The notes: generated by a model from the sequence alone, not told the origin. DNA of 7,657 nucleotides from Patulibacter sp. (GCA_023268575.1 JALRCL010000085.1:1-7657); one strand, 5' to 3'; shown: positions 1 through 6,805, numbered from the stretch's first letter. Translations and numbers: made by a program.

Positions 1-384
1 CTCGACCTCGTGGCCGGTCAGCCGGTCGGCATCACGTCGCTGGCGTTCGTGCTGTCGGGCTACGCCGTCGGGCGGCTGGGGGAGGTCCGCGACCCCGAGA
101 GCAGCGCCGTCCCGGTCGTGGTCGGCGCGCTGGGGACCCTCGGCGTGCTCGCCGCCGTCGGGCTGCTGGAGCTCCTCATCGCCCAGGGGGCGCGGGTGAA
201 CGTCGGCCTGCTGGGCTGGACGCTGGGCACCGTGCTGATCAACGCCCTGGTGGCGCTGCCCGTGCATAATCGGATCAGGCGCTGGCTCCTGCCCATGCTT
301 CCCGAGGAAGCTCGCCGGCGCCGACGGCGACGCGACTACGGCCGACGGTCGCCGTCCTCCGACGTGGACGTTCGCATCCGATGA
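1..384 (+). CDS. mreD: Rod shape-determining protein MreD, C-terminal part (5' end outside window)
   Basis: Reading frame 1 is open from the first base and the gene is cut by the window edge; the GTG at position 10 lies inside the protein and is not taken as the start. The visible 127 residues begin LDLVAGQPVGITSLAF and run on to GYAVGRLGE, which resembles the mid-protein pattern of MreD, a small polytopic inner-membrane component of the MreBCD rod complex. Two hydrophobic stretches follow (VVVGALGTLGVLAAVGLLEL and LLGWTLGTVLINALVALPV), consistent with the last membrane helices. The end is a cytoplasmic, very basic tail containing seven consecutive arginines. The stop overlaps the next start as ATGA (381-384), so translation is probably coupled to mrdA. 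The family call rests on weak sequence similarity plus strong context (directly before mrdA-rodA). Confidence 0.85.
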   Translation, partial: LDLVAGQPVGITSLAFVLSGYAVGRLGEVRDPESSAVPVVVGALGTLGVLAAVGLLELLIAQGARVNVGLLGWTLGTVLINALVALPVHNRIRRWLLPMLPEEARRRRRRRDYGRRSPSSDVDVRIR

Positions 385-2621
385 GCACCCGAGGACGCAC
401 CCCGACCCCCGAGCTGGCGATCCGCATCGCCGCGTTCGGGATCATCGCGTTCGGCGTCTTCGCGATCCTCTTCCTCCGGCTCTGGTTCCTCCAGATCCTC
501 CAGGGCGACACGTACCTCGCCCGGGCGACCGAGACGAAGGGCCGCGAGGTCCGCGTCGCGGCGCCCCGCGGCTCGATCATCGATCGCGACGGCAACGTCC
601 TGGTGAAGAACAAGGTCGCGTTCGTCGTGACCCTCCAGGCCGACGCGATCCCGGAGGAGGACCGGGCGCGGATCGTCCAGTGGGGCGCCGATCAGGGCGT
701 CTACGAGCGGCGCGTGAACGCCGCGGAGGAGCGGATCCGCGACGCGGTCCTCGACGAGGGGCGCAAGAAGGCCACGAAGCGCCGCGAGCGGCTCATCGCC
801 CGGCGGGTCGCCCAGGCCCGCCGCGACCTCCCGGCGCGCCCGCGCGACCTCTCGATCGACGACGCCACGCCGCTGCTGCGCTCGCGGCTGGAGCGCGTGC
901 AGCCGATCCTCCGCGTGTCGCTGAACAAGCTCTACCAGCGGGTCGTCAACGGCACGGTGCGCGTGCCCTGGGCCGGCCCGGCGCTGAAGGTCGACGTCTC
1001 GATCGGCGTGCGGAACTACCTGCTCGAGCAGCAGGCGCGGTTCCCGGGCATCGTCGTGACGAAGGAGTACCTGCGCACGTATCCCCACGGCGCGCTCGCG
1101 GCGCAGATCTTCGGCAACGTCAACCAGATCAGCGAGGAGCAGCTGAAGCTCCGGCGCTACAAGGACCAGGGCCTGCGCCAGGGGCAGAAGATCGGCCAGA
1201 GCGGCCTGGAGTACGAGTACGACCGCTTCCTGCGCGGCCGCGACGGCCAGGAGCAGGTCGAGGTCGACTCCCAGAACCGCCCGACCGGCGAGGTCGGCAA
1301 GGACGACCCGCCGCAGACCGGCCTGCGCCTGCGCCTGACGCTGAGCGAGGCCCTGCAGCGCTCCGCGCAGTTCGCGATCGGCGAGACGATCCGCAAGGAC
1401 CCGTACGACGACAAGGCCACCCGCCAGCGCCGGCGCGCGGGCGGCGCCTTCGTCGCGATGGATCCGCGCAACGGCGACATCCTGGCGATCGGCTCCTACC
1501 CGTCGGTCGACCTCAACCGCCTGAGCGATCCGGACCTCACCCAGCGCCAGTACGGCCGACTGACCTCCGAGCGCTCCGGTGCCCCGCTCTTCAACCGCGC
1601 GATCGCCGCGCAGTACCCGACCGGCTCGACGTTCAAGATCGTCACCGGCTCGGCCGGGCTCGGCGAGGGCCTCATCACCCCGGAGACGATCGGCCCGGGC
1701 GGCGCGTGCATCGAGCTCAGCGACCGCGAGGACGACAAGAAGTGCAACGCCGGGCGGGCCGAGCTGCCGGCGACGAACCTCGCGCAGTCGCTGGAGATCT
1801 CCTCCGACGTCTACTACTACGACCTCGGCAAGCGGCTCTACCCGATCGCCAACCAGCCCCTGCAGGCGTGGGCCCGCAACTACGGCTTCGGGCGCCGGAC
1901 GGGCATCGACCTGCCCGGCGAGGTCCGCGGGATCGTGCCCGACCGCGCGTGGCGCGAGCGGCGCAACCAGCAGGAGCTCGACTGCCGCAAGCGCGAGCGG
2001 AAGCCGAACTGCTTCCTCGTGGGCGACGTCAACGGGCAGTTCCTGCTCGGCGACGAGGTGAACTTCGCGATCGGCCAGGGCGACTTCCTCGCCACGCCGC
2101 TGCAGGTCGCCGAGGCCTACGCCGGCCTCTACGACGACCCGAGCAAGCCGTTCACGAACCGCCTGCGCTTCCCCGTCCCGCGGATCGCCCGCGGCGTGGA
2201 GACCGCCGACGGCGTGCAGGAGCAGAACTTCCCCGCCGGCCGCGCGCGGACCGTCGCCTTCGACGCCGGCTGGAAGCGCGCGATCATCGAGGGCCTCCAG
2301 GGGGTCACCAACGGCACCTCCGGCACCGCCACGGCGGTCTTCTCGGACTGGGACCAGACGAGCCAGCGCGTGCTCGGCAAGACCGGCACCGCGCAGCGCT
2401 GCGTCGACGCCCGCGGCAACTCGACCTGCGCGGACCAGTCGTGGTTCGCCGCGCTCGTCCCCGACGGGGAGCGGCCGATCGTCGTCGCGGTCACCGTCGA
2501 GAACGGCAAGTTCGGCACGACGACGGCCGCGCCGATCGCGTGCAAGATCCTCCGCAAGTGGTTCGTGCGCGACCAGGCCGCCGCGACCTGCGCGGCGGGC
2601 GAGGCCTCGGCCACCCAGTGA
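381..2621 (+). CDS. mrdA: Penicillin-binding protein 2, elongation-specific peptidoglycan D,D-transpeptidase
   Basis: This 746-residue class B PBP cross-links peptidoglycan stem peptides during lateral-wall growth and partners with RodA. A short cytoplasmic N-terminus precedes one membrane anchor (about residues 13-38). The dimerisation/pedestal domain opens with PRGSIIDRDG (62-71) and includes GQSGLEYEYDRFLRGRDG (272-289). The transpeptidase domain (about 350-735) has the three catalytic motifs: S416-T-F-K419 (nucleophile Ser416, Lys419), S474-S-D476 in the SxN position, and K667-T-G-T670. It is longer than E. coli PBP2 (633 residues), partly because of a charged, probably helical segment at about 105-150. 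All eight cysteines lie in the extracytoplasmic transpeptidase half and come in close pairs. The ATG start overlaps the mreD stop as ATGA, with no clear Shine-Dalgarno, fitting translational coupling. PBP3/FtsI is the alternative, but context with mreD and rodA favours PBP2. Confidence 0.96.
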   Translation: MSTRGRTPTPELAIRIAAFGIIAFGVFAILFLRLWFLQILQGDTYLARATETKGREVRVAAPRGSIIDRDGNVLVKNKVAFVVTLQADAIPEEDRARIVQWGADQGVYERRVNAAEERIRDAVLDEGRKKATKRRERLIARRVAQARRDLPARPRDLSIDDATPLLRSRLERVQPILRVSLNKLYQRVVNGTVRVPWAGPALKVDVSIGVRNYLLEQQARFPGIVVTKEYLRTYPHGALAAQIFGNVNQISEEQLKLRRYKDQGLRQGQKIGQSGLEYEYDRFLRGRDGQEQVEVDSQNRPTGEVGKDDPPQTGLRLRLTLSEALQRSAQFAIGETIRKDPYDDKATRQRRRAGGAFVAMDPRNGDILAIGSYPSVDLNRLSDPDLTQRQYGRLTSERSGAPLFNRAIAAQYPTGSTFKIVTGSAGLGEGLITPETIGPGGACIELSDREDDKKCNAGRAELPATNLAQSLEISSDVYYYDLGKRLYPIANQPLQAWARNYGFGRRTGIDLPGEVRGIVPDRAWRERRNQQELDCRKRERKPNCFLVGDVNGQFLLGDEVNFAIGQGDFLATPLQVAEAYAGLYDDPSKPFTNRLRFPVPRIARGVETADGVQEQNFPAGRARTVAFDAGWKRAIIEGLQGVTNGTSGTATAVFSDWDQTSQRVLGKTGTAQRCVDARGNSTCADQSWFAALVPDGERPIVVAVTVENGKFGTTTAAPIACKILRKWFVRDQAAATCAAGEASATQ

Positions 2622-2623
2622 CG

Positions 2624-3811
2624 ATGGCGACGCGCGACGCGACACCCCTCGGGATGCGGACCCCGCGCCGCCGGCGCGAGCTCAGCGCCGTCGTCGACCT
2701 GCGGCTGCCGTTCGACCCGATCCTCGCGCTCGCCGCGATCGGCCTGAGCGTCTGCTCGGTCGCCGCGATCGCCGGCGCCACGGAGGGCACGGAGTTCGTC
2801 TCCCGCCAGATCGTCTACGCGCTCGTCGGGATCGTCGTCGCGGTCGTCGTGTCGCGGACGGACTACGCGCGGCTGCAGGAGCTCCGCTGGCCGCTCTACG
2901 GGTTCATGCTCGCGTCGATCGTGGCCGTCGCCCTGCTCGGCACGAGCGTCAACGGGTCGACGCTGTCGATCCAGCTGCCGTTCTTCAGCTTCCAGGCCTC
3001 CGAGCTCGGCAAGGTCCTGCTCGCGGTCACCGGCGCCGCCGTCCTCGTCGAGCGCTCGCGCGCGATCGACGAGTGGTCCACGACGTTGCGGCTCCTCGCC
3101 TTCCTCTTCCTGCCGGCGGCGATGGTGGTGAGCTCCGACCTCGGGTCGGGGCTCGTCTACGGCGCCGTCTCGCTGGGCGTGCTGCTCATCGGCGGCGCGC
3201 CCGGGCGGCACCTGGCGGTGATCGGGGTCGTCCTCGTCACCGGCATCACCCTCGTCCTCGGCGTCCTGCCGGCGGCGGGGGTCAACGTCCTGAAGCCGTA
3301 CCAGACGGATCGTCTGACGGCCTTCCTGCACCCGGGCGACGAGCAGGGCCCGGGCTACCAGCTCAACCAGGCCAAGATCGCCATCGGGTCCGGTCAGAAG
3401 ACCGGCCGCGGCGACGCGGCGACCCAGGCGAAGCTTGGGTACCTGCCGGAGAAGCAGACCGACTTCATCTTCGCGTCGGTCGGCGAGCGCTTCGGCTTCA
3501 TGGGAGGGGCGCTGATCCTCTCCCTCTACGCACTGATCATGTGGCGCGGGTTGCGCATCCTCGCGACCGCCCGGGACTTCTACGGCGCCGTTCTGGCCGC
3601 CGGCATCCTCGCGATGCTCCTCTTCGAGGTCCTGGTGAACGCGGGGATGAACGTCGGCATCATGCCGATCACCGGCATCCCGCTGCCGCTCGTGAGCTAC
3701 GGCGGCTCCTCGGTGCTGTCCACCTACCTGGCGATCGGCCTGTTGCAGGCGATCTACGCGCAGGGACGGGCAGCGGCTCGACGGCCCCCGACCGTGGCCA
3801 GACCGGATTGA
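2624..3811 (+). CDS. rodA: RodA, SEDS-family peptidoglycan glycosyltransferase
   Basis: This 395-residue polytopic membrane protein polymerises lipid II into glycan strands as part of the elongasome and is normally activated by PBP2, encoded directly upstream. About ten hydrophobic helices follow a basic N-terminal tail (RRRR around residues 15-18). SEDS hallmarks seen: FQASELGK (123-130, usually FQPSExxK), YQLNQAKIAIGSG (245-257), LPEKQTDFIFASVGERFGFMGG (274-295, split here only by description), and the C-terminal GIMPITGIPLPLVSYGGSS (345-363). Asp280 in TDFIFA corresponds, from family knowledge, to the essential extracellular-loop aspartate of SEDS enzymes. The ATG at 2624 is 2 bp after the mrdA stop; an in-frame GTG at 2618 would overlap that stop as GTGA and add two residues, so the start is uncertain by two codons. 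FtsW is the alternative, but the mrdA neighbour favours RodA. Confidence 0.95.
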   Translation: MATRDATPLGMRTPRRRRELSAVVDLRLPFDPILALAAIGLSVCSVAAIAGATEGTEFVSRQIVYALVGIVVAVVVSRTDYARLQELRWPLYGFMLASIVAVALLGTSVNGSTLSIQLPFFSFQASELGKVLLAVTGAAVLVERSRAIDEWSTTLRLLAFLFLPAAMVVSSDLGSGLVYGAVSLGVLLIGGAPGRHLAVIGVVLVTGITLVLGVLPAAGVNVLKPYQTDRLTAFLHPGDEQGPGYQLNQAKIAIGSGQKTGRGDAATQAKLGYLPEKQTDFIFASVGERFGFMGGALILSLYALIMWRGLRILATARDFYGAVLAAGILAMLLFEVLVNAGMNVGIMPITGIPLPLVSYGGSSVLSTYLAIGLLQAIYAQGRAAARRPPTVARPD

Positions 3812-3821
3812 GAGTTCCATC

Positions 3822-6059
3822 GTGAAGAAGCAGGTCCTGGTCAGCGTCGACCGCGGAGAGACGCGCGTCGCGCTGCTGGAGTCCACCGAGGGCGGTGACA
3901 AGCGGCAGAAGGGCGGCCGCGGTCGCGGCGGCCGACCCCGTGCCGGCCGAGCCGGCGAGGGGTACCGCGTCGCCGAGCTCTACTTCGAGCGCCGCTCGAA
4001 CCGCTCGATCGTCGGCAACGTCTACAAGGGGCGCGTGGACAACGTGCTCCCCGGCCTGGAGGCGGCGTTCGTCGACATCGGGCTGGAGAAGAACGGCTTC
4101 CTCCACGTCGACGAGCTGCGGCTTCCCGGCGTGAAGATCGCGCGTCGCGGCCACGGCGGCAGCGACGCCCCGAAGATCACCGACCTCATCAAGCCCGGCG
4201 ACGAGCTCGTCGTGCAGGTCACGAAGGACCCGCTGAAGACGAAGGGCGCCCGCCTGACGATGGATCTCACCATCGCGGGGCGCTACCTCGTCTACGCCCC
4301 GAAGGGCGAGGGCGTCGGGGTCTCGAAGAAGATCGACGACCAGGAGCGCAACCGCCTGCGCAAGGAGGTCAAGGGCCTCGAGCTGCACGGCGGTGGGGCG
4401 ATCGTGCGCACCGCCTCGCGCGGCGCGGTCCGCGAGGACTTCGAGCGCGAGCTGCCGTACCTCTTCAAGCTCCACGAGGTCCTGGAGCAGCGGGCCGGCG
4501 AGATGCAGGGCCCCTGCATGGTCTTCCAGGAGGCCGACCTGTCGGTCCGCGTCGTGCGCGACATCTTCAGCGCCGAGTTCGAGCGCGCGATCGTCGACGA
4601 CCCGCAGCAGGTCCAGCGCCTGCGGTCGTTCTTCACCCGCACCGCACCGGAGCTCGTCGACAAGGTCGAGCTGTGGGAGGAGTCCGACCCGCTCTTCCAC
4701 GCCTTCGACGTCGAGTCGGTGATCGACGGCCTCATCAGCCGCCGCGTCGACCTGCCGTCGGGCGGCTACCTGATGATCGACTACGCCGAGGCGCTGACGG
4801 TCATCGACGTGAACTCCGGCTCGTTCACCGGCAAGGGCAAGCAGGCCCGGCTGGAGGACACGATCACCCGCACGAACCTCGAGGCCGCCGAGGCGGTCGT
4901 CAACGAGCTGCGCCTGCGGGACATCGGCGGCATCATCGTCATCGACTTCATCGACATGGCCCGCGCGCGCAACCAGCGCGAGGTCCTGAAGACGCTGCGC
5001 GCGAAGCTCGCCGAGGACCGCACGAAGACCTTCACCGCGGAGATCTCGAAGCTCGGGCTCGTCGAGATGACGCGCCAGAACGTCACCGAGGGCGCGCGCG
5101 AGGTCATCACCCGCGCCTGCCCGGTCTGCGACGGCGACGGCGTGATCAAGAGCGAGGAGACGCTCGCGATCGAGTTCGAGCGCGAGCTGCGCGAGCACGC
5201 CTCGCGCGCGCCGGAGAAGGCGAAGGCGTTCCTCGTCCGGATGCACCCCGCGGTCGTGACGGAGTTCACGGGCCTCGGCGCGAAGGTCCTCCACGCGCTG
5301 GAGGAGGCGACCGGCCGCTACTTCGTCTTCGAGGGCTCCGAGCGCCTGCCGCTCGACGAGTTCGAGATCGTCATGGAGGGCTCGATCGAGGCCGTCCAGG
5401 AGCGCGCCATCCCCTTCCAGGAGGGGGAGGAGGTGCTCGTCCAGATCGTCGAGCCGCACATGTACAACGTCGACGACGCCGTCGCGAAGGTCGGCGGCTA
5501 CGTCGTCTCGGTGGTGGGCGGCGGCCGGTTCGTCGGCGAGAAGAAGCTCGTCCGGATCGAGCGCGCCGGTCGCACCTCGGCGAGCGCGGTGCTCGTCGGC
5601 GCCGACGCGCTGCCGCCGGCCGGCGAGGGCGACGCCGACGGCGAGGGCGAGCGGCCCAAGCGCCGGCGCCGGCGCGGGGGCCGCGGTCGCCGTCGCACGA
5701 CGGACGCGGCCGAGACGGCGACCGAGGACGAGGGCGACGCGCCCGCCGCCGAGGCCGGGGAGGGCGAGCGCACGGCGCGCGACGTCGTCGCTCCCGAGCC
5801 GGACGAGGCCGACGCCGCACCCGCGGCGGAGGAGCAGCCGCCGGTGCCGGAGGACGACGCGACGGTCGTCGAGGCGGACGCCGACGCCGACGCCGACGAG
5901 GCGCCGGAGGCCCCGAACGGCACCGAGGGCGAGGATGTCGTATCCTCTCCCGTCCGGCGCCGCACCCGTGGCGGGCGCCGCTCTGCTGCGTCCCGGGCGA
6001 AGCGCGCCGCTGCGACCGACGCCGACGAGACCACCGCAGAGCCCATCTCGTCCGAGTGA
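3822..6059 (+). CDS. rng: RNase E/G-family endoribonuclease with long charged C-terminal tail
   Basis: A 745-residue single-strand endoribonuclease acting in mRNA decay and rRNA/tRNA processing. Order of parts: N-terminal strand (1-20), an Arg/Gly-rich insert (about 21-48), S1 domain (about 60-100, with GNVYKGRVDNVLPGLEAAFV), then RNase H-like and 5'-sensor regions, with IVRTAS containing R196-T197, matching the 5'-monophosphate-sensing Arg-Thr of E. coli RNase E. Catalytic Mg2+ aspartates are D329 (VIDVNSG) and D375 (IVIDFIDM). The Zn-link motif is C433-P-V-C436. A conserved post-catalytic segment starts near E534 (EPHMYNVDDAV, then GGGRFVGEKK) and looks like a TRAM-type beta domain. Residues 593-745 are a disordered basic/acidic/basic tail, a possible RNA- or partner-binding region. 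The start is GTG, 10 bp after rodA, with a GAGAG element at 3810-3814. Whether to call it Rne or Rng is a naming matter; the core is complete. Confidence 0.95.
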   Translation: MKKQVLVSVDRGETRVALLESTEGGDKRQKGGRGRGGRPRAGRAGEGYRVAELYFERRSNRSIVGNVYKGRVDNVLPGLEAAFVDIGLEKNGFLHVDELRLPGVKIARRGHGGSDAPKITDLIKPGDELVVQVTKDPLKTKGARLTMDLTIAGRYLVYAPKGEGVGVSKKIDDQERNRLRKEVKGLELHGGGAIVRTASRGAVREDFERELPYLFKLHEVLEQRAGEMQGPCMVFQEADLSVRVVRDIFSAEFERAIVDDPQQVQRLRSFFTRTAPELVDKVELWEESDPLFHAFDVESVIDGLISRRVDLPSGGYLMIDYAEALTVIDVNSGSFTGKGKQARLEDTITRTNLEAAEAVVNELRLRDIGGIIVIDFIDMARARNQREVLKTLRAKLAEDRTKTFTAEISKLGLVEMTRQNVTEGAREVITRACPVCDGDGVIKSEETLAIEFERELREHASRAPEKAKAFLVRMHPAVVTEFTGLGAKVLHALEEATGRYFVFEGSERLPLDEFEIVMEGSIEAVQERAIPFQEGEEVLVQIVEPHMYNVDDAVAKVGGYVVSVVGGGRFVGEKKLVRIERAGRTSASAVLVGADALPPAGEGDADGEGERPKRRRRRGGRGRRRTTDAAETATEDEGDAPAAEAGEGERTARDVVAPEPDEADAAPAAEEQPPVPEDDATVVEADADADADEAPEAPNGTEGEDVVSSPVRRRTRGGRRSAASRAKRAAATDADETTAEPISSE
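5874..5897 (+). repeat. Four tandem hexamers (GCSGAC) encoding an Ala-Asp repeat
   Basis: Four head-to-tail hexamers, the first GCGGAC and the next three GCCGAC, encode alternating Ala-Asp inside the acidic part of the RNase E/G tail. This is a simple in-frame microsatellite that could change copy number without shifting the frame. No functional role is visible. Confidence 0.8.
5941..5946 (+). promoter_or_regulatory. Candidate -10 element of an internal rplU-rpmA promoter
   Basis: TATCCT fits the TAnnnT form of actinobacterial -10 elements and lies 124 bp upstream of the rplU start, within the 3' end of the RNase E/G gene. The surrounding codons switch to A/T-ending ones (GTA, TCT, CGT, TCT, GCT, GCT within about residues 707-730), which are rare elsewhere in this gene and suggest a second constraint on the DNA. 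No convincing -35 hexamer is visible at 16-18 bp upstream. Two GGCGCC hexamers (5956-5961 and 5974-5979) could form a hairpin in the resulting leader. Inference only. Confidence 0.35.
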
Positions 6060-6069
6060 GCCGTAACGC

Positions 6070-6381
6070 ATGAGCCTCTACGCAATCGTCAAGACCGGCG
6101 GCAAGCAGTACCGCGTCGAGCAGGGCCAGGAGCTCCTGGTCGAGAAGCTCGACGCCGAGGCCGGCGCGTCCGTCTCGCTCGAGCCGGTCCTCGTGAAGGG
6201 CGACGCCGTCGCGATCGGCGCCGACGCCCTGAAGTCCGCGACCGTCGGCGCGACGATCGTCGAGCACGTCAAGGGCCCGAAGATCCGCATCTTCAAGTTC
6301 AAGCCGAAGCGCGGCTACAAGCGCACGACCGGTCATCGTCAGCCGCTGACGAAGATCCGGATCGACTCGATCTCGGCCTGA
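6070..6381 (+). CDS. rplU: 50S ribosomal protein L21
   Basis: This 103-residue protein is a 23S rRNA-binding component of the large ribosomal subunit. The N-terminus MSLYAIVKTGGKQYRVEQG is a classic L21 opening, and the C-terminal GYKRTTGHRQPLTKIRI is the conserved basic rRNA-contacting end. Length matches the family (about 100-105 residues) and nothing appears truncated. The ATG lies 10 bp after the RNase E/G stop; a weak purine-rich GAGTGAG (6054-6060) overlapping that stop is the only ribosome-binding-like element, so coupling to the upstream gene is likely. It is followed by rpmA, its near-universal partner. It may also be transcribed from the candidate promoter within the upstream gene. 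Confidence 0.98.
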   Translation: MSLYAIVKTGGKQYRVEQGQELLVEKLDAEAGASVSLEPVLVKGDAVAIGADALKSATVGATIVEHVKGPKIRIFKFKPKRGYKRTTGHRQPLTKIRIDSISA

Positions 6382-6391
6382 CCTCCCGTTC

Positions 6392-6396
6392 GGAGA
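6392..6396 (+). promoter_or_regulatory. Shine-Dalgarno site of rpmA
   Basis: GGAGA sits 8 bases before the rpmA ATG in the 23-bp rplU-rpmA gap. It is a clearer ribosome binding site than those of the other operon genes and fixes the rpmA start. Confidence 0.75.
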
Positions 6397-6404
6397 ACTG
6401 ACTC

Positions 6405-6683
6405 ATGGCACACAAGAAGGGCCTCGGCTCCTCCAAGAACGGCCGCGACTCGAACGCCCAGCGCCTCGGCGTGAAGGTGTTCGCCGGCCAGGTCGTCACC
6501 GGCGGCGAGATCATCGTCCGCCAGCGCGGCACCCGCTTCAAGCCCGGCAAGGGCGTCGGCATCGGCAAGGACGACACGCTCTTCGCGAAGTCCGCCGGCA
6601 TCGTCGCCTTCAACCGCGGCTGGCGCGGTCGCGTCGTCTCGGTCGAGGATGCGGCGGAGCAGTCCGCCGTCGCCGCCGACTGA
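6405..6683 (+). CDS. rpmA: 50S ribosomal protein L27
   Basis: This 92-residue protein is the large-subunit protein whose N-terminal arm reaches toward the peptidyl-transferase centre. The start MAHKKGLGSSKNGRDSNAQ is the canonical L27 N-terminus directly after the initiator Met, so there is no Firmicutes-type cleaved leader. The core GGEIIVRQRGTRFKPG and the DTLFAK motif follow. Two positions differ from the common pattern: Lys where many family members have His in the F-H-x-G turn, and DDTLFA where DHTLFA is usual; both look tolerable. The C-terminal tail is Ala-rich and variable. The gene is the last of the operon, 42 bp before a strong hairpin. obgE, a common downstream neighbour, is absent here. 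Confidence 0.98.
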   Translation: MAHKKGLGSSKNGRDSNAQRLGVKVFAGQVVTGGEIIVRQRGTRFKPGKGVGIGKDDTLFAKSAGIVAFNRGWRGRVVSVEDAAEQSAVAAD

Positions 6684-6724
6684 CGCTGCGCCTGCGCCCG
6701 CCGGCCCCTGCGCCGGCTGCCGTC

Positions 6725-6758
6725 CGACGACCCGCCCCCGGCGGGTCGTCGTCGTTCT
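6725..6758 (+). terminator. Intrinsic terminator after rpmA
   Basis: CGACGACCCGCC (6725-6736) and GGCGGGTCGTCG (6740-6751) form a perfect 12-bp GC-rich stem with a 3-base CCC loop, followed by a partly T-rich run TCGTTCT. It lies between rpmA and the next gene, at the expected end of the mre-mrd-rodA-rng-rplU-rpmA transcript. The T tract is imperfect, as is common in high-GC bacteria. Confidence 0.8.
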
Positions 6759-6772
6759 CGGCCGCGGACCGA

Positions 6773-6803
6773 CGCCCCGCCGTCACGGGGTTCGCCCCGC
6801 CGT
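6773..6803. repeat. Direct 11-bp repeat with intervening hairpin, upstream of the SDR gene
   Basis: CGCCCCGCCGT occurs at 6773-6783 and 6793-6803, a period of 20 bp. Between and overlapping them CGGGG-TTCG-CCCCG (6786-6799) is a perfect 5-bp stem with a TTCG loop. The second copy ends 2 bp before the Shine-Dalgarno of the SDR gene. This could be an operator or a 5'-leader hairpin, or just GC-rich low complexity. No clear -10/-35 pair is visible between the terminator and the gene. Confidence 0.4.
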
Positions 6804-6805
6804 GT

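Noticed and set aside
265..270. CATAAT as a -10 element for an mrdA promoter inside mreD
   Set aside because: It resembles a -10 hexamer, but no -35 is seen at a suitable distance and the ATGA overlap makes co-transcription sufficient.
1800..1808. SSD instead of SxN as second catalytic motif of PBP2
   Set aside because: An Asp at this place is common in PBP2-type proteins, so it is not taken as loss of function.
680..2623. Plus-strand open frame running through mrdA into rodA, as if RodA had a ~650-residue N-terminal extension
   Set aside because: The upstream part is a +1 shadow of mrdA with Arg/Pro/Ala-rich nonsense; real RodA similarity begins after 2624.
336..2645. Long minus-strand open frame antisense to mrdA (769 codons)
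   Set aside because: It mirrors the mrdA codons in a high-GC genome where stop codons are rare in shadow frames. Its product is low-complexity Ala/Arg/Leu/Asp with no recognisable motif, whereas the plus strand has a complete PBP2.
3669..6071. Long minus-strand open frame antisense to rng (800 codons)
   Set aside because: Same GC-driven shadow effect; the product is repetitive Leu/Asp/Arg/Ala with no domain, and the plus strand encodes a full RNase E/G.
6700..6717. Small hairpin GCCGG / CCGGC after rpmA
   Set aside because: Only 5 bp with an 8-base loop; the perfect 12-bp stem just downstream explains termination far better.
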